Shown here: piece by piece, positions 33,336 through 44,836 of the stretch
Layout: the number at the start of each line of letters is the position of its first letter
How positions within the stretch are numbered: position 1 is the first letter of the stretch
Assembly: GCF_014851395.1 (NCBI RefSeq)
Contig: NW_024041150.1
Span: 51,503,779 to 51,567,778 of the forward strand
DNA length: 64,000 nt
Direction: 5' to 3'
Source: Micropterus salmoides
Lineage: Eukaryota; Chordata; Actinopteri; Centrarchiformes; Centrarchidae
Translations under genes and position numbers: made by a program
The notes under the pieces: generated by a model
Database searches by the model: none
Seen by the model: only the letters and a program-made list of their open reading frames with translations
Told to the model about the DNA's origin: nothing

Positions 33336-33580
33336 CATGTAGAGGTGTGACTGTTAGGCACTCTGTGGCACAGTTTCGGACAAGAACGAGGTCAAGCACC
33401 TTGCCAGCTTTGTGGGTCGGGGGGACTGAATCAGAGACAGGAAGTCTGCTGAGTTCTAATTGTATAAGTGAATGTTCATAGGGGACAGTCATGCTCTGGT
33501 ATTGAAGACAGTAGTGTGTCTAGCTCCTCCACAAAGTTACCCATTTGTCCTGGTGGACGGACAGTCAGTCTTTGAATCTG
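33336..33580 (-). mobile_element. 5' portion of the interrupted LINE family 2 element
   Basis: The minus strand of this stretch matches 53275-53500 of the plus-strand family 2 copy (shared tagacacact, ccagagcatgac, aaagctggcaaggt). It therefore continues the element broken at 30453. Confidence 0.8.
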
Positions 33581-33771
33581 CAGGGCTTTTTGTTTCTTCA
33601 TGTTATTTTGCAACAGTGGACTAGATATCACAGAAAATATATTTAACGGCAACACTGTGCTGTAGCAGGAATTTGTTGGCATATATTGTCCTCTATTGGT
33701 ATTTTGGGGCATGACATGTTCTGCGACCAGAAAAAATAAAAGGAAAAGGTTAATAACACACCATAAACACT

Positions 33772-33843
33772 ATGCCTTAATAGTCCAGTGGTTAAGACAT
33801 TGCCCTGTATATCCAAAGATTGACTGTTCGAATCCAGGGCATG
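33772..33843 (+). repeat. tRNA-like sequence (pseudo-tRNA or SINE head)
   Basis: A-box-like tagtccagtggttaaga and B-box-like gttcgaatcc (33826-33835) at tRNA spacing, with complementary ends atgcc / gggcat. The T-stem does not pair properly, so a functional tRNA is unlikely. Confidence 0.5.
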
Positions 33844-33889
33844 GCATGTTGACTCCAATACTGAAATGAAGGAATGAATATTTCTGTAA

Positions 33890-34480
33890 ATACATCTAAT
33901 TTTTGACGGCTTAAATGTTCTCGAAAACTAACAAAACTTTACACACGCGCATGGCAGGTCAACAACCAAAAGGAAGTCCGCCATTATTGATTTAACTCAT
34001 ATTTGGCTATTTACACAGTTCACACTTAAATGAACTCCTCCTAGAGAATAAGTCGGATTGTTTTCAAATTTTTGCTGTGCAGTCTTTTACCTTTTGATTA
34101 CAGATTGTACAAATGGTAAGTTTTGGTCGGCTGGGGCAGCCTGTGTCGTGGAGTAGAATATCAATTATTTGCCACGAAACAGGAAGTTGTTACAACTTAA
34201 GTGTACATGCTCACATCTGTATTATTCATGTGCTTGACGATGGTCCCGCACCCAACACATCTACATGCCAAAAATCAGTTAGTCGTACCGCCACCTACTG
34301 GCAACAGGAAGTAAGCCCTGTGTGGCAATCATCATGCAATTAAAATATATGTATATAATGTGTTTCACACTTGATGTACAGGGACATAACATATCATTGC
34401 TGGGTGCTCCTTTGCACCACATGGAGGGAACAGGAAGTGATTTAAGTATTTCGTGCAGTGTCCGAAATGTGTGACACTTG
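33890..34480 (+). repeat. Dispersed repeat family X, copy 1
   Basis: Shares caggaagttgtt, gtgtacatgctcacatctg and gaactcctcctag with 52160-52810 (same strand) and 63323-63776 (opposite strand). No coding capacity. Family not identified. Confidence 0.75.
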
Positions 34481-34698
34481 AGTGAAACACTATCTGACAC
34501 GCTTCATGTGCAAGGGCCCGGCGAATGCCAATTGCTGCTTTAATATACAAATGGTTTAGTCTGTGGCATGTGATTCTTTTACCTGTAGGTAGCACTAAAG
34601 GATTGTTGATGGAGCAGTACTTTGCGGTAGTGTTGGTAGCAGTCACAGCTAACAGCTAACAGCTCTCAGACGCATTTACTTTAGTGAATGCCCATTCT

Positions 34699-34830
34699 AG
34701 TACATTTACTCATTTGGCACTTGACACTTTTATCCAAAGCGAAATACATTTGAGGAACAACATGCTAGCATCAACAAAGCATCAATACAACACAAGATCT
34801 ACAACTGACAATATATACTAGTAAGAAAAA
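34699..34830 (-). mobile_element. LINE family 2 3'-end fragment
   Basis: Matches 28687-28820 (acatttactcatttggca, aaagc, aggaacaaca, gatctacaactgacaatata). Isolated 3' terminus. Confidence 0.75.
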
Positions 34831-35205
34831 TACATGTGTATGTATGTAAGAAATGCACTGCAAGGAAAAACACCCCCCAAATACCTATTTTGAGAAAGTA
34901 CTACCCCCCGAGCAGGGTCTTTTTAAATAAACAATTTAGACCCTGAAAAAAGGGGACAATGTTTTTTTTTGTTTTTTGTCCAATACTGTGAGCTGTATCA
35001 GCAGACAAATCTAGTTCCTATAGAGGTCTGTCCGACCCCAGGCCCCTCTGTGAACACACCCCTGCAGTTGGGTGTCAAAGGTGGTAATGCGTTAGTCAGA
35101 CTTGTGGGTTATGTTCCACAGATGTGCTGTAAATGTCATTTATGGTTCTAGATAGCTCGCTCCACCATGACATCTCACTCTCTGTATGTCTGTGTGTTTC
35201 TATAG

Positions 35206-36240
35206 AAACGGAGAGGAAGAGAGAGAGAGCGTCACCACTGTCAGCACTGTGACAAATACTTCACAAGAGCTTATAATTTAATGGTTCATCAGAGAATTCA
35301 CACCGGGGAGAAACCATACAGCTGTGACCAATGTGGGAAAGCTTTCACTCAATCAAGTGAACTAAAAATCCACCACCGAGTTCACACTGGAGAGAGGCCG
35401 TACAGCTGTGACCAGTGTGGGAAAGCTTTCATTCAGTCAGGTGACCTAAGAATCCACCAACGAGTTCACACTGGGGAGAAACCATATAACTGTGACCAAT
35501 GTGGGAAATCTTTTGCTCATTCAGGTGTACTAAAAATCCACCTACGCGTTCACACTGGAGAGAAACCGTATAGCTGTGGGCAATGTGGGCAAGCTTTCGC
35601 CACATCGGGTATGCTAGAAATGCACCAACACGTTCACACTGGAGAGAAACCATACTGGTGTAACCTATGTGGGAAAAAATTTACGAGTTTTAATATCTTA
35701 AAAGTCCACCGACGTGTTCACACTGGAGAGAAACCTTACATGTGTGACCAATGTGGGAAAACCTTTGCTGCACCAGCTGAATTAAGAGTTCATTGTCGTG
35801 GTCACACTGGCGAGAAACCTTACAAGTGTGACCAATGTGGGAAAGCTTTCACCACATCAGGTGACCTGAAAAAACACCAGCGAGTTCACACTGGAGAGAA
35901 ACCGTACGGCTGTGACCAATGTGGGCAAACATTCACCACATCGAGTCAGCTGAAAGTCCACCAACGTGGTCACACTGGAGAGAAACCTTACAGCTGTGAT
36001 CAGTGTGGGAAAGCTTTCATTTCATCGGGTGAACTAAACGCCCACCAACGTGTTCACACCGGAGAAAAACCGTACAGCTGTGACAAATGTAGGAAAGCTT
36101 TCAGTACATCAAGTCAGCTTACCGTCCACCGGCGTATTCACACTGGGAATAAACCGTACTGGTGTGATCAATGTGAGAAAACCTTTACTCAGGCTGGTGC
36201 CCTTAAACGCCACCAATGTGTTCACGCTGCCTCGTTTTAA
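35206..36240 (+). CDS. Zinc-finger exon of C2H2 gene 1 (12 fingers)
   Basis: The exon starts after a tatag acceptor; the in-frame codon just before it is a stop, so the upstream part must be spliced on. It reads KRRGRERERHHC, then 12 tandem C2H2 fingers joined by HTGEKPY-type linkers (HTGNKPY before the last), ending AASF and a stop. All fingers keep Cys2His2. Contact residues (-1,3,6) run R/N/V, Q/E/I, Q/D/I, H/V/I, T/M/M, S/I/V, A/E/V, T/D/K, T/Q/V, S/E/A, T/Q/V, Q/A/R. There is no KRAB, SCAN or BTB domain here. Likely a nuclear DNA-binding protein of the large fish lineage-specific ZNF family, target unknown. Joined to 25601-25669 it would give 367 residues; the internal ATG at 35281 is not the likely start. 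Confidence 0.9.
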   Translation, partial: KRRGRERERHHCQHCDKYFTRAYNLMVHQRIHTGEKPYSCDQCGKAFTQSSELKIHHRVHTGERPYSCDQCGKAFIQSGDLRIHQRVHTGEKPYNCDQCGKSFAHSGVLKIHLRVHTGEKPYSCGQCGQAFATSGMLEMHQHVHTGEKPYWCNLCGKKFTSFNILKVHRRVHTGEKPYMCDQCGKTFAAPAELRVHCRGHTGEKPYKCDQCGKAFTTSGDLKKHQRVHTGEKPYGCDQCGQTFTTSSQLKVHQRGHTGEKPYSCDQCGKAFISSGELNAHQRVHTGEKPYSCDKCRKAFSTSSQLTVHRRIHTGNKPYWCDQCEKTFTQAGALKRHQCVHAASF

Positions 36241-37069
36241 ACATTCATCAGTCAATTAAGCTGTTTTTCATTTTGCCTCCTCATGCCCTTGAAGTGCCCA
36301 GGCTCCTGAAAGACTCATTTCAAAACAGTATTGCGTCTGCAATCTGGAGCTCTCACGAAGACCGTTTGTTTGAGGACAACCGTTGTATTGAACACCACCT
36401 GCAGTTCTTTCAACTCCTCAGTCCCACGGAAAGCCGTTGAGCAGAGAAAAAAACTACTCCTGCAACTGCGAGGCCCAGCCCAGCAGCCCACTCTACAGTG
36501 GATAGCCATCTCGACAGTCTTGTCCAGCATCCAGTCATCACTTGCTAGCATTAACTCTACATCCAAACTCTGGTGTTGGGCTTGGCACCCTCCACAAGTC
36601 AAGTTTTAATGGCACAGCTGGCAGTTTTCCTCCTCAGGTGCAGGCCTGTGATAACATCCCTCCGGCATCATTGAAGGTATCACCGTCCCGCAGGGACACT
36701 GAAGACGCCTTCAAATTGAGAGCACTTTGGATAAAAGCATCAGCTAAATGAATAAATGTGAAGAGCAGTTCCAGTCTCCTCTGTTGGTTCCTTTTTCCTT
36801 CTGCCACAATCTCTCCCTGAGCTGGGAGAAGCTCTGGGAAAACATCCCAACCGTTTCTGGTCAAATAATTGATTGCAGGATTGGTTCAGGGGCCTGACTT
36901 GGTTGCCAAATTTGCAATAATTACAAGTCACATTAATCATCTTTAACATAGTAAGCTAGCTAGCTAACGCTAAAGCCTCGAATACACTCAAAGTGGACAC
37001 ATACACGGACAGCTGCGGACACCATGGACTTTTTCTGTTTAATTATTTCCTTTGTGAATAAGATGTTAT
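36241..37069 (+). other. 3' flank of ZNF gene 1 with a small SINE/LINE-tail insert
   Basis: 36470-37030 is collinear with 57205-57715 downstream of gene 2. Relative to that copy, 36705-36757 is an insertion containing actttggataaaagcatcag, the tail shared by the SINE and LINE family 2. 36290-36465 also has no counterpart in the gene 2 flank. Confidence 0.7.
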
Positions 37070-37077
37070 AAACCTGC

Positions 37078-37702
37078 TAGGGTTGGGCAATGTGTCCTTC
37101 AGACGATGTCTACAATGAAACATTGTGATGGACGATGTCATTGGGTGTGTGGGGGCAGCAGTCATTTTATGTGCATGTGTTCTCGCACAGACTTCACTGG
37201 GGGGGGGGGGTTTGGGGGGGGCAGCTGGACCAGGTAAAGCAGCAGTGTGCACAGGGTGCAGATGTTGGTTTCAGTTGTTTGATAGGCTGCGTCACTAATA
37301 AGCCGACGTGCAGCTCACCTGCTGCCGTGATAACGGATTGCGGGTAGAAATATACAGAATAAAGACAGGTTCTCGGTCTTTTATGCGACTTTATAAAACA
37401 TAGGCTGGAGATGATGGAGAAAATGGAGCAGACGGGGGGCGGGGCAATCTGGGGTGTTTACCTGTGGTGTAGGTGTGCGTCTGATTGTGGGGAGAAGAGA
37501 ATTCTGAGGCAGGTGCAAAGCATACTTAAAAACAATCATTAGAATGTACGTGGTCATTAAAACCTGCTTTGACAGGGTGGTTACTGTGAAAATTGGAGAA
37601 TTATTTTGCTGGGGGGGCGGGGGTTTATAATCACAATGACGGCTCAGCGTTGTGATGTCTGTCAGCTGATGGACGATGGCATCATCTATTGGCCCAACCC
37701 TA
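37078..37702. mobile_element. hAT-type MITE with perfect 8-bp target duplication
   Basis: The 625-bp element starts tagggttgggc and ends with gcccaacccta, flanked on both sides by aaacctgc (37070-37077 and 37703-37710). The interior contains G-runs at 37200-37220 and 37610-37622 and no transposase frame. Termini and 8-bp duplication fit the hAT superfamily. Confidence 0.85.
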
Positions 37703-37710
37703 AAACCTGC

Positions 37711-38029
37711 CCATCAGGGTTTCAGAATTTGATGTCAAATTTCTTGTTTTATCCAACTGAAACTTTAAACGTATAAAAATGTTTAAAATAAAAATAAAAT
37801 AAAAGTTTATCAACTAAGACAGAAAAGAAGCAAATCTTCTTAACTGAGAAGCTGGAACCACAGCAGGGTTCTTGTTTTTTCTTTAAAATGGACTTTTTAC
37901 GATGATGTTGATCAAAATAATTCTTCAGCCTTTGGATCAGTTGTCATTACATGACCTCAGTATGACCTCTGGGCCCAGTTTCAGCAAACGGGAGTAGAAA
38001 AAACTAAAAAAATTAAGTATTACTACAAA
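37711..38029. other. Gene-free AT-rich stretch
   Basis: No feature recognised between the MITE and the SINE. Confidence 0.4.
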
Positions 38030-38352
38030 GCGGCACGGCGGTGCAGTGGTTGGCGCTTTGGCGCTGTCGCCTCACAGCAAAAAGGTCACAGGTTCAAACC
38101 CCTGTTGCCTCTCTGTGTGGAGTTTGCATGTTCTCCCCGTGTCATGCATGGATTTTCTCCCGGGGCTCTGGTTTCCCTCGCCATCAAAAACATGTTAGGT
38201 TCTCCAGTCAGCGCCCTGGCATGGCATTTCAATCTGGTGTTGGTCCCCGGGCGCTGAACACTGCTCCCTTCAGGGATGGGTTAAATGCAGAGGATGAATT
38301 TTGCTATGTATGTTTATGTGACAATAGAGTACGTTCTTCTTCTTCTTCTCTA
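38030..38352 (+). mobile_element. tRNA-derived SINE, common teleost family
   Basis: A-box region gtgcagtggttggcg and B-box ggttcaaaccc (38091-38101), then the characteristic gtttgcatgttctccccgtg body, ending in a (ttc)n tail. The same body is very frequent in fish genomes from memory; the family name is uncertain. Confidence 0.7.
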
Positions 38353-39144
38353 ATCTTTTGCTTTGCGCCCCCGGTACCAGGATCAGCTGTGTAAGTCATG
38401 ACTGTGACACTACAACCCAAACTCACGGCCCAACCAGACAGAGAAAAATAACAAATGTACGTCTACAGCTGAGAAGTTTACTTTTGCTAACCTTCAACTG
38501 AACAATCAATCATGATTTAAGTCAAATGCTCAAGTTGCTGTTACCTTGTCTGTGGTGGACTTGATGCCGACCAGGTGCTTTCTGATCCGATGCTGAAGCA
38601 TTGTCGTCGTGCTGTTGCCAAGGTGACATAAGTTTTGTTTCACGGTGGACAGACTGTAATGTTAGACTTGTTGTTTTCTTTTAGCTTAAAATAATCCCAG
38701 ACTTTGGACACTTCATTCTTTGTCCCTCGCTGTTTTCTCTTCCTCCACTTTGCAAACAGCTCCATCAAAATCACGTCGTGTTCACTTGATCACATCAGCG
38801 CAATGTGCAACAGTAGTGATTGTCCGTGCGAAACAGTGCACTATATGGATTAAGCAAAGTATCGATTCAAAATGATTTTTTTAGTAATGAAATTATAGAT
38901 TAATCGTTTTAGTGCTACTTGGCTCTTTACCTGCGCACACGCTTCCATCATGTTCAACATACTTGACTGAAGTAATTCTGATCAGCTGTTCCTCAACCGA
39001 AAACTCGGTTTCCCATCTCAGGCTCAATCCACTCAGAACAACAGGTTGTGTTCAGGTGGATATGGTAACCTCTGACTCTGTTCAACAAAGCTCTCTGGAG
39101 TCGAATTGCAAATGTCCTCCTGCCGTGCACTGACTCCTGCTCGC
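38353..39144. other. Gene-free stretch with a dispersed repeat
   Basis: 38640-38870 matches 27020-27250 in the same orientation (shared ataatccca, ctttggacac, cacgtcgtgttcac, gtccgtgcgaaacagt). Repeat type unknown; no gene. Confidence 0.55.
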
Positions 39145-39200
39145 TGACCTTTGACCTCTTCTTACTGCTGTGAGTGGCTCAGGTCTGGTCTTCCCAGTAA
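39145..39200 (-). pseudogene. Possible 3' relic of an Ig V exon
   Basis: 39145-39157 is again a perfect DR1 motif at the position of a V-exon donor, followed by cttactgctgtgag and ggctcaggt, resembling the exon end at 13044-13110. Too short to be certain. Confidence 0.3.
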
Positions 39201-39369
39201 GCGTATTGTCTCATTTCTGGTTGCTGTTGTTTGTTACTGTTGTATTAGATGTTTGCACAACTAACTAAAATAAGCATCAGGGCGGCGTCTGGCCGCCGAG
39301 TAGCAGACGGTGACCGCTGTTACGAGGAGCGCCCCGTGTAACGTTATAGGATAAATTAGTCGGAGACCC

Positions 39370-40060
39370 AGGTAGGGATCGGCTGCATAGTTGGTTGTAT
39401 TTTAACATGTTTTCCATTATCTCTTATACATACATATGTACAAAATAATATGAATACCAACAACTGTGCAGAGTTGTGTTTAGTTTGGGTTGCAGGTTGC
39501 TGTGTAGGTGGTTTTCATTTCCCTGTTTTCGAGGGGGAGCCGGGAGGATGCCGTGGAAGACGCCTGAAGGGAGAGGGCAGGTAGGCGAACCCAGCTGACT
39601 AGACGGTGGACGGAGGTGAGTGATCCTGGGGAAATGCAAACAGACAGACAGGGTTAGTAACTGGGAAAGCTGAACGGGGAACAGAGATGTTGCAAGATCA
39701 AAAGCTTGAGTCAAGCAGTGGCACCAGGTCAGGAGCTACGACGATCCGGGGTTGATATACTGGCAGAGATGTAGTTGTTTGCTGGCAGGTGTGGCAGGCA
39801 GAGGAGGCTGCTGATGAGGCGCAGGTGTGGATCATCAGCTGGGCTCAGGAGCTGAGAGAGAGGGGAGAGGAGGAGACACAGAGAAGCAGGCAAAACACGA
39901 GGGGAAAACAGAATGGTAGGGGGGAAATAGGAGAAATCAGCCGTGCTGCCACCACAACAGCTTAGAGCTCATCCTGCATGTGGGATAAACTTTCACCTTG
40001 ACTGTGAGCTCCCCTTGCGCTGGATTAATGTGTCTGCTGGTCATTATATTTACTGCATGT
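39370..40060 (-). repeat. Inverted copy of the 19676-19969 repeat, interrupted
   Basis: Minus-strand homology to 19676-19969 in two blocks (40060-39947 and 39530-39370) flanking an insert at 39530-39946. Confidence 0.6.
39530..39946 (-). mobile_element. Insert resembling a Gypsy-type LTR or leader
   Basis: It interrupts a repeat whose empty form is at 19.7 kb. On the minus strand it has the C/T-rich composition and cacctgcgcctcatcagcag phrase typical of fish Gypsy LTR regions. No coding sequence or clear LTR ends were established. Confidence 0.35.
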
Positions 40061-40459
40061 CAGCCACTGTGTGTTTTATGGGCTCATTGATATCTCAGCC
40101 AAACTGTCTCTTTGTGCTTCACATTGTTTTAATACCAATTTTCTGATTAATAAAGGTTTAGATTTTAATGTAACTGCTTTCCTGTCATACCTCAGGTCCC
40201 TACCTGTTATTTGTGCCACCAAGGGGGGCCTCCACTGTCTTCCAATTCCTTTGCTGTCCATCAATTGTATTTCACCTCCATTGTCCATCAATTGTATTTC
40301 ACCTCCATTTATTGTATTTCACCTATTTAACCAAGAATGATAGAGCTAAAGACTGATGAAAATTATACTGTAGGTCGCATGTGCTTCATTTATTTGTAGT
40401 GCTGTATTTTAGTGTTTTGTGAATAATCTGAGTTGAGCTGAGCTGAGCTTGGCATCCTG

Positions 40460-40645
40460 CAGTGACAAAGACTAAAACTAACACTGAAACTAATAAAAAT
40501 TAAACTAAAACTAAGCATTTTCAAAAAATGCAAACTAAAGTAGTAAATCCACATTAAAAACAAATTAAAGCTAAACTGAAATTGAAAACAAAGTCAAGAC
40601 GAAATAAAAACTAATGAAAAATTCAAAACTATAATAACCTTGAGC
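40460..40645 (-). repeat. AT-rich dispersed repeat, third copy
   Basis: Reverse orientation relative to 13810-13995 and 19505-19675 (reads aaaactaagcattttc and ctataataacctt on the plus strand). Confidence 0.7.
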
Positions 40646-41214
40646 TCAACCCAGTTAAACTTTAAAGCTCATTATCTGCTATACATTTAAACTTATAGTA
40701 TTTCAGCTCAAGCCCACACAGCTCTCTCTCCTTCTTTTAGCGACTCGCTAAATCCCTCAGTTGTTTCAGTTTTGCTAGCTGCCTTACTTTAGCAGCTAAC
40801 GATGGCTTCTCACTCTGCTGCTCTGTGCGTTGAATGTTCAGCCACTTCTCTGCCTCCTTCAGTGATAATGTTATAAGTGGAGTTTATCTGTCGGGTTGGA
40901 GGCTCGGTGAAATTAACTCCACACCATGGAGACTCAATCATATGCTGCTGTAGTTAGCTTGCCCCAAGTAGCTGTCGTGGACTGACTTCAAGAAGGCCAT
41001 GGGATGTGGTCAAAAGCTCCAACAAAGAGGTAGTATGTGAGGCTTGAGTTTAGACTCATTTATTACAGATGTGTTTAGCTGCTGTGGTTTGATCCAGTGA
41101 GGAGGAAGAGGCGCTGAATAAACGGGGACTACAAAACCACTACAGACCACATTTGTGTTCAGTGTGAACAAACCTTTGTTGTTGTGAAAGTCTGACTGAA
41201 TCAAATATTATCGT
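40646..41214. other. Gene-free stretch
   Basis: No gene or repeat recognised. Confidence 0.4.
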
Positions 41215-41960
41215 GTCTTCATTATCTGACTCCATTTTAACAGCTGTTTGCTTTCTGTTCTGTCAGTAAATGTGTTGCTTTCTGTTTAACTTGCATCCTG
41301 CCAGGGTTGGTACTGTAATAATCTGAGCAGGAGACTTGAGATTTGGACTTGAGTCGTTTTCAATGTTATTAAATTAGTCGACACAAAGAGAAGCTTTGAC
41401 TCATCATTTCAAACTGGACGTTCAATGAACTGTTTCGCCCACCCAGGCTGAGGAGGGATTGGATGATGGTTACCATGACGTCATCACTGCTGTCATCACT
41501 GCTGTCACCACAGACCGTCACTTCTGAGCTGATCAGAAATCAAATAGAAAAGTTGTGTTTTCAAAGGAGCATGATGAAAGTGAAACGTCCTGTTTTGATC
41601 CTGCAGTCACAAACATTTAACTTCTACTTCAGATTCTGATGTCGTCTGTGCAGCAGCACCAAAACAAGCGGTGGAAGCTGATGTACAAAGGTGGAAAACC
41701 TCTTTATCGTCTTTCCAAAAACAAATAAGCACATTTATATATAAAACTTTCTGCTGCTGGCCTCTGTCTGGCGCACGCAATGATGATGCAGTTAATAGTG
41801 ACTATTCTCTTTGACGAATCAGTCGTGTTGTCACGTAACACTTTTACGGAACAACAAAAAGATCACAATTTGCCACCTTCCTGGCCTGTTTCATAAAAAA
41901 AATAAATAAATCAGCATCTCAGCTTTCGTCTGTCTGGAAGCGGCTAAAAAAACATTGCTC
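41215..41960 (+). repeat. Dispersed repeat shared with the tandem blocks
   Basis: 41215-41440 matches 3040-3240 and 9905-10110 (aaatgtgttgctttctg, ggttggt, aaattagtcgacacaaa, gacgttcaatgaactgttt); 41750-41840 matches 3700-3790 (gcgca, gcaatgatga). Large differences between the blocks suggest an old repeat. Confidence 0.7.
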
Positions 41961-42179
41961 TATGTGCTCATGTAATGTCACTTTTTATGGGGCCCAGTGT
42001 CCCCAAGGAAGCGTATCATAACTTATCAGAAGACGCGTGGTGTTAAATTATTATGATCTCCGCTCTGTCTTTTCCAAAGCCAATAAATTTTTCACTGTTA
42101 TCACCCATCTGTAAAGAACATGAAGTATGAGCTTCCATGCCTTAGCCTATGAATTCACTTATGGTTATCTCACACAGCT

Positions 42180-42260
42180 GCTATAGCACGGTGCTAATGT
42201 CGCCGCCTTGTAAGGCACAGCTCGGTGGGTCGTGGGTTTGCACCCTGCTCATTTTCTGTT
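42180..42260 (+). repeat. tRNA-like SINE head fragment
   Basis: A-box-like tagcacggtgctaa and B-box-like gggtttgcacc (42234-42244), followed by unrelated AT-rich sequence. Likely a SINE remnant, not a tRNA gene. Confidence 0.4.
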
Positions 42261-42959
42261 TTTGTCTGTTTTTCTATTAGTATAATAAATAAATTGTGTT
42301 TTCCTCTATTCAACATTATATACCAACTGCTTACTATATAAGGTGCAACATCTGCAGGCTATTTTGAGAAAGCAGGATGGTTGGTGTGTGCAACGGACTG
42401 ACCAACGAATACACAGGTTGTTTGTAAAAGCTTTGAATCTGCAGGTCTTGGCTGCACAGAGGCACAAGCGAGCGGACCACATGATGCTGATCTGGTAGAA
42501 CTTCTCCTCAAATAGCAGTGAGGAGCATTTCCGATTATTTCAGCTATCTTCATGACATTGTGGATGGACTTCCTGTCCTGTGGAGAGGCGCGGCCCTACC
42601 ACAGTTCTGTTTTCAGCCGCTTTCTGCACTCAGTCCAGATCTTTTTAGATTTCTCCACTGACTGCTTTGGTCTAACTGAACCAAGACTGGTTCCTTCTTT
42701 AATTGACCTAATCTAAACACTAGGTGGCACAAACACACCATCACTAAGTTAGGCTATTGGACACGTACATTGTTGTTTATCTGTAGATAAATAGCATCAG
42801 AACATAAATCACCCAAGATCATCACACACACTTCAATTCCATTTGTTTATCGTGCTAGAAAGAAATAATAATTAATAATAAAGAAACAAATGCAAAACAT
42901 TCAAGACATTTTATCGATGTGAACCATCCAGTGCCTTCTTCCCATGATGTGAACACATT

Positions 42960-44830
42960 TGATGTTCTCCCTCACACCTTCCCAAAGCTGAGAGACCTTT
43001 TCAGGGCCAGGAACGTAAGTCTTCTGAACTCCTCTTCTTCTGTAACCCCTCTCGGGAGGAAGAGGCAAAGGCTACTTGTTGATGAGTAAGCTCCCATCCT
43101 CCTGATTATAGACGTCAGGCTGTGCATTTCTGTGGGAACCCAAGAGGGGGGACAGAATCGGCCCCTGTCAAAAACACCAGCTACTCCTCAAAGGAAATAT
43201 CCATGTCCTCCTCTGCTGAGACACAGACAGACAGTACAATCACATGGCCGTTAAAAGAACTAGTCATAGTTGTATGCAAGAACTTCAAGAGAATTCACTG
43301 GTTTCCAAGGTGGGAGAGGGAACCATACATCATCATTTTTTAAGTGTCATCTTTCTATCAAAGAATTTTTCTATGGTATCAGAAATACGATAAAGTCATT
43401 ATGTAGAAAATATTCAATTGTACTTATTACAAACTGCTAGCATTACACACCTTGAATGGACACCAGCCAGCACTCCCTCTGGAAGACGTCTGTTCTCTGT
43501 GGTCGTTGCCCCGTGGACTCCAGGATATTGTGACGAGATTCCTGATGTCCTTCCTGGAGAGTTTCTGTGTTGCGTTTGTGAACTACGGGAGGAACTCTCT
43601 CCAGTTCATCGCCACCATCTCCCACATCTGGCCACATGAATTCATCCCGGTAATGAACTGTTGGACCATACTGGCCTCCCTTCACACACTGATGAATGTC
43701 AATATTTTCACATCAATAACACCTGCTCAGTTGTAAATAGTCTCAAACCGTATGACAGAAACTGTCAACATGACTACAGTGTTCACCAGTTAATATTCAG
43801 TAACTCCTACAATTTACACAACCAAAGACCAAGAGATTACATATTGTTTTTTTGGGTTTTTTACCTGTGGTACAAGTAATGAGTAAGTATTTGCCAGTGA
43901 GGTGTCGGCAGGTCCCTGATAGAGGCTGTGTAAATGTTTGGCTCAGTCAGCAAGCAGTCCCCCAGTGTGCCTTTGAGCTCCTCTAGCTCCTCATTGATGC
44001 TGCATCTCACAACCTGAGTAGACCAATAAACAAGTTATATTGGTACTCAGTATTAAGGTTACTGTGGACAAAACATGTCTGAACTGTTTCAAGATATAAG
44101 ATAAAGACTATATCATATAGAAAACATTAGGGTACTTTTTCAAGTTTAATGTCTGACTCCTCTTCCTGGAAAATATCCAGGTCAAAGGAGGTCATCTGCG
44201 GCTTCTGGCCACACATGGGCTAAAATAAATCTTTGTTCAGGCCATTGTGGATGGTGGACGAGGCCACTAGCTTTCCCGCAGTGTAAAACTTCTTTTGTGC
44301 CTGCGCAATTGGTCATAGCTGAAAAGCAGCCGCCCTAGTCTTTCTCTGAAAATGCCCATCTTTTCCTGCAGTTCAATCATGAGGAGTCTGCAACAGAAAG
44401 ACAAGACATCTATCAATTGGTCTTTAAAATAATGGCACATCTGAAAAGGTACCACGACATTTAGAGGAGGAGCCATCAAATTTTTAATTAACTCTGCTAT
44501 CTCCCCAACGAACTCGACATGTGGCTGGTTAAACAGCTCCTGCTTAGAGCAACACATGCCCTTGTTGTTGTTTTTGCAATGACTGTGATAATGCAACTGA
44601 GGTGTGGATGGTCATTTTAATTGTCTTTCAAAATGTCAGCCAGACATCTGACATCCCGAGAACAAAACAATGACACACAATCATAATCAAGCCGTATAGG
44701 GTGTACAAATTTAGATAAAATCCTTCATTTGCATACATTGGGGCTGTTGCACCTGAGTTCAGAGGAGTCCATGAAGAAGTCTTCCAGAAGATCCAATGTG
44801 ATTATTAGAAGGCAGTTTAAATACGGCGTG
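42960..44830 (-). pseudogene. Unrecognised exon-like segments on the minus strand
   Basis: I do not recognise this. Several minus-strand pieces look like coding exons with splice-like edges: LDLLEDFFMDSSEL near 44790-44755; HVEFVGEIAELIKNLMAPPL followed by a tgttgcag acceptor and LLMIELQEKMGIF around 44520-44340; PMCGQKPQMTSFDLDIF after a ttttag acceptor near 44222; INEELEELKGTLGDCLL near 44010. Acidic and leucine-rich composition fits a soluble protein. Stops and missing links suggest decay, or an expressed gene whose exons I cannot join. Confidence 0.3.
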
Positions 44831-44836
44831 TTGTGA

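Noticed and set aside
33772..33843. Functional tRNA gene
   Set aside because: A and B boxes are present but the T-stem does not pair and the acceptor stem is poor; treated as a tRNA-like repeat.
35429..35653. Repetitive minus-strand frame opposite the fingers (also 56127-56351)
   Set aside because: Shadow of the 84-bp finger repeat, no independent support.
43418..43736. Three overlapping frames on both strands as one protein gene
   Set aside because: Open on both strands at once; no frame shows a recognisable domain, so no coding call beyond the low-confidence exon cluster.
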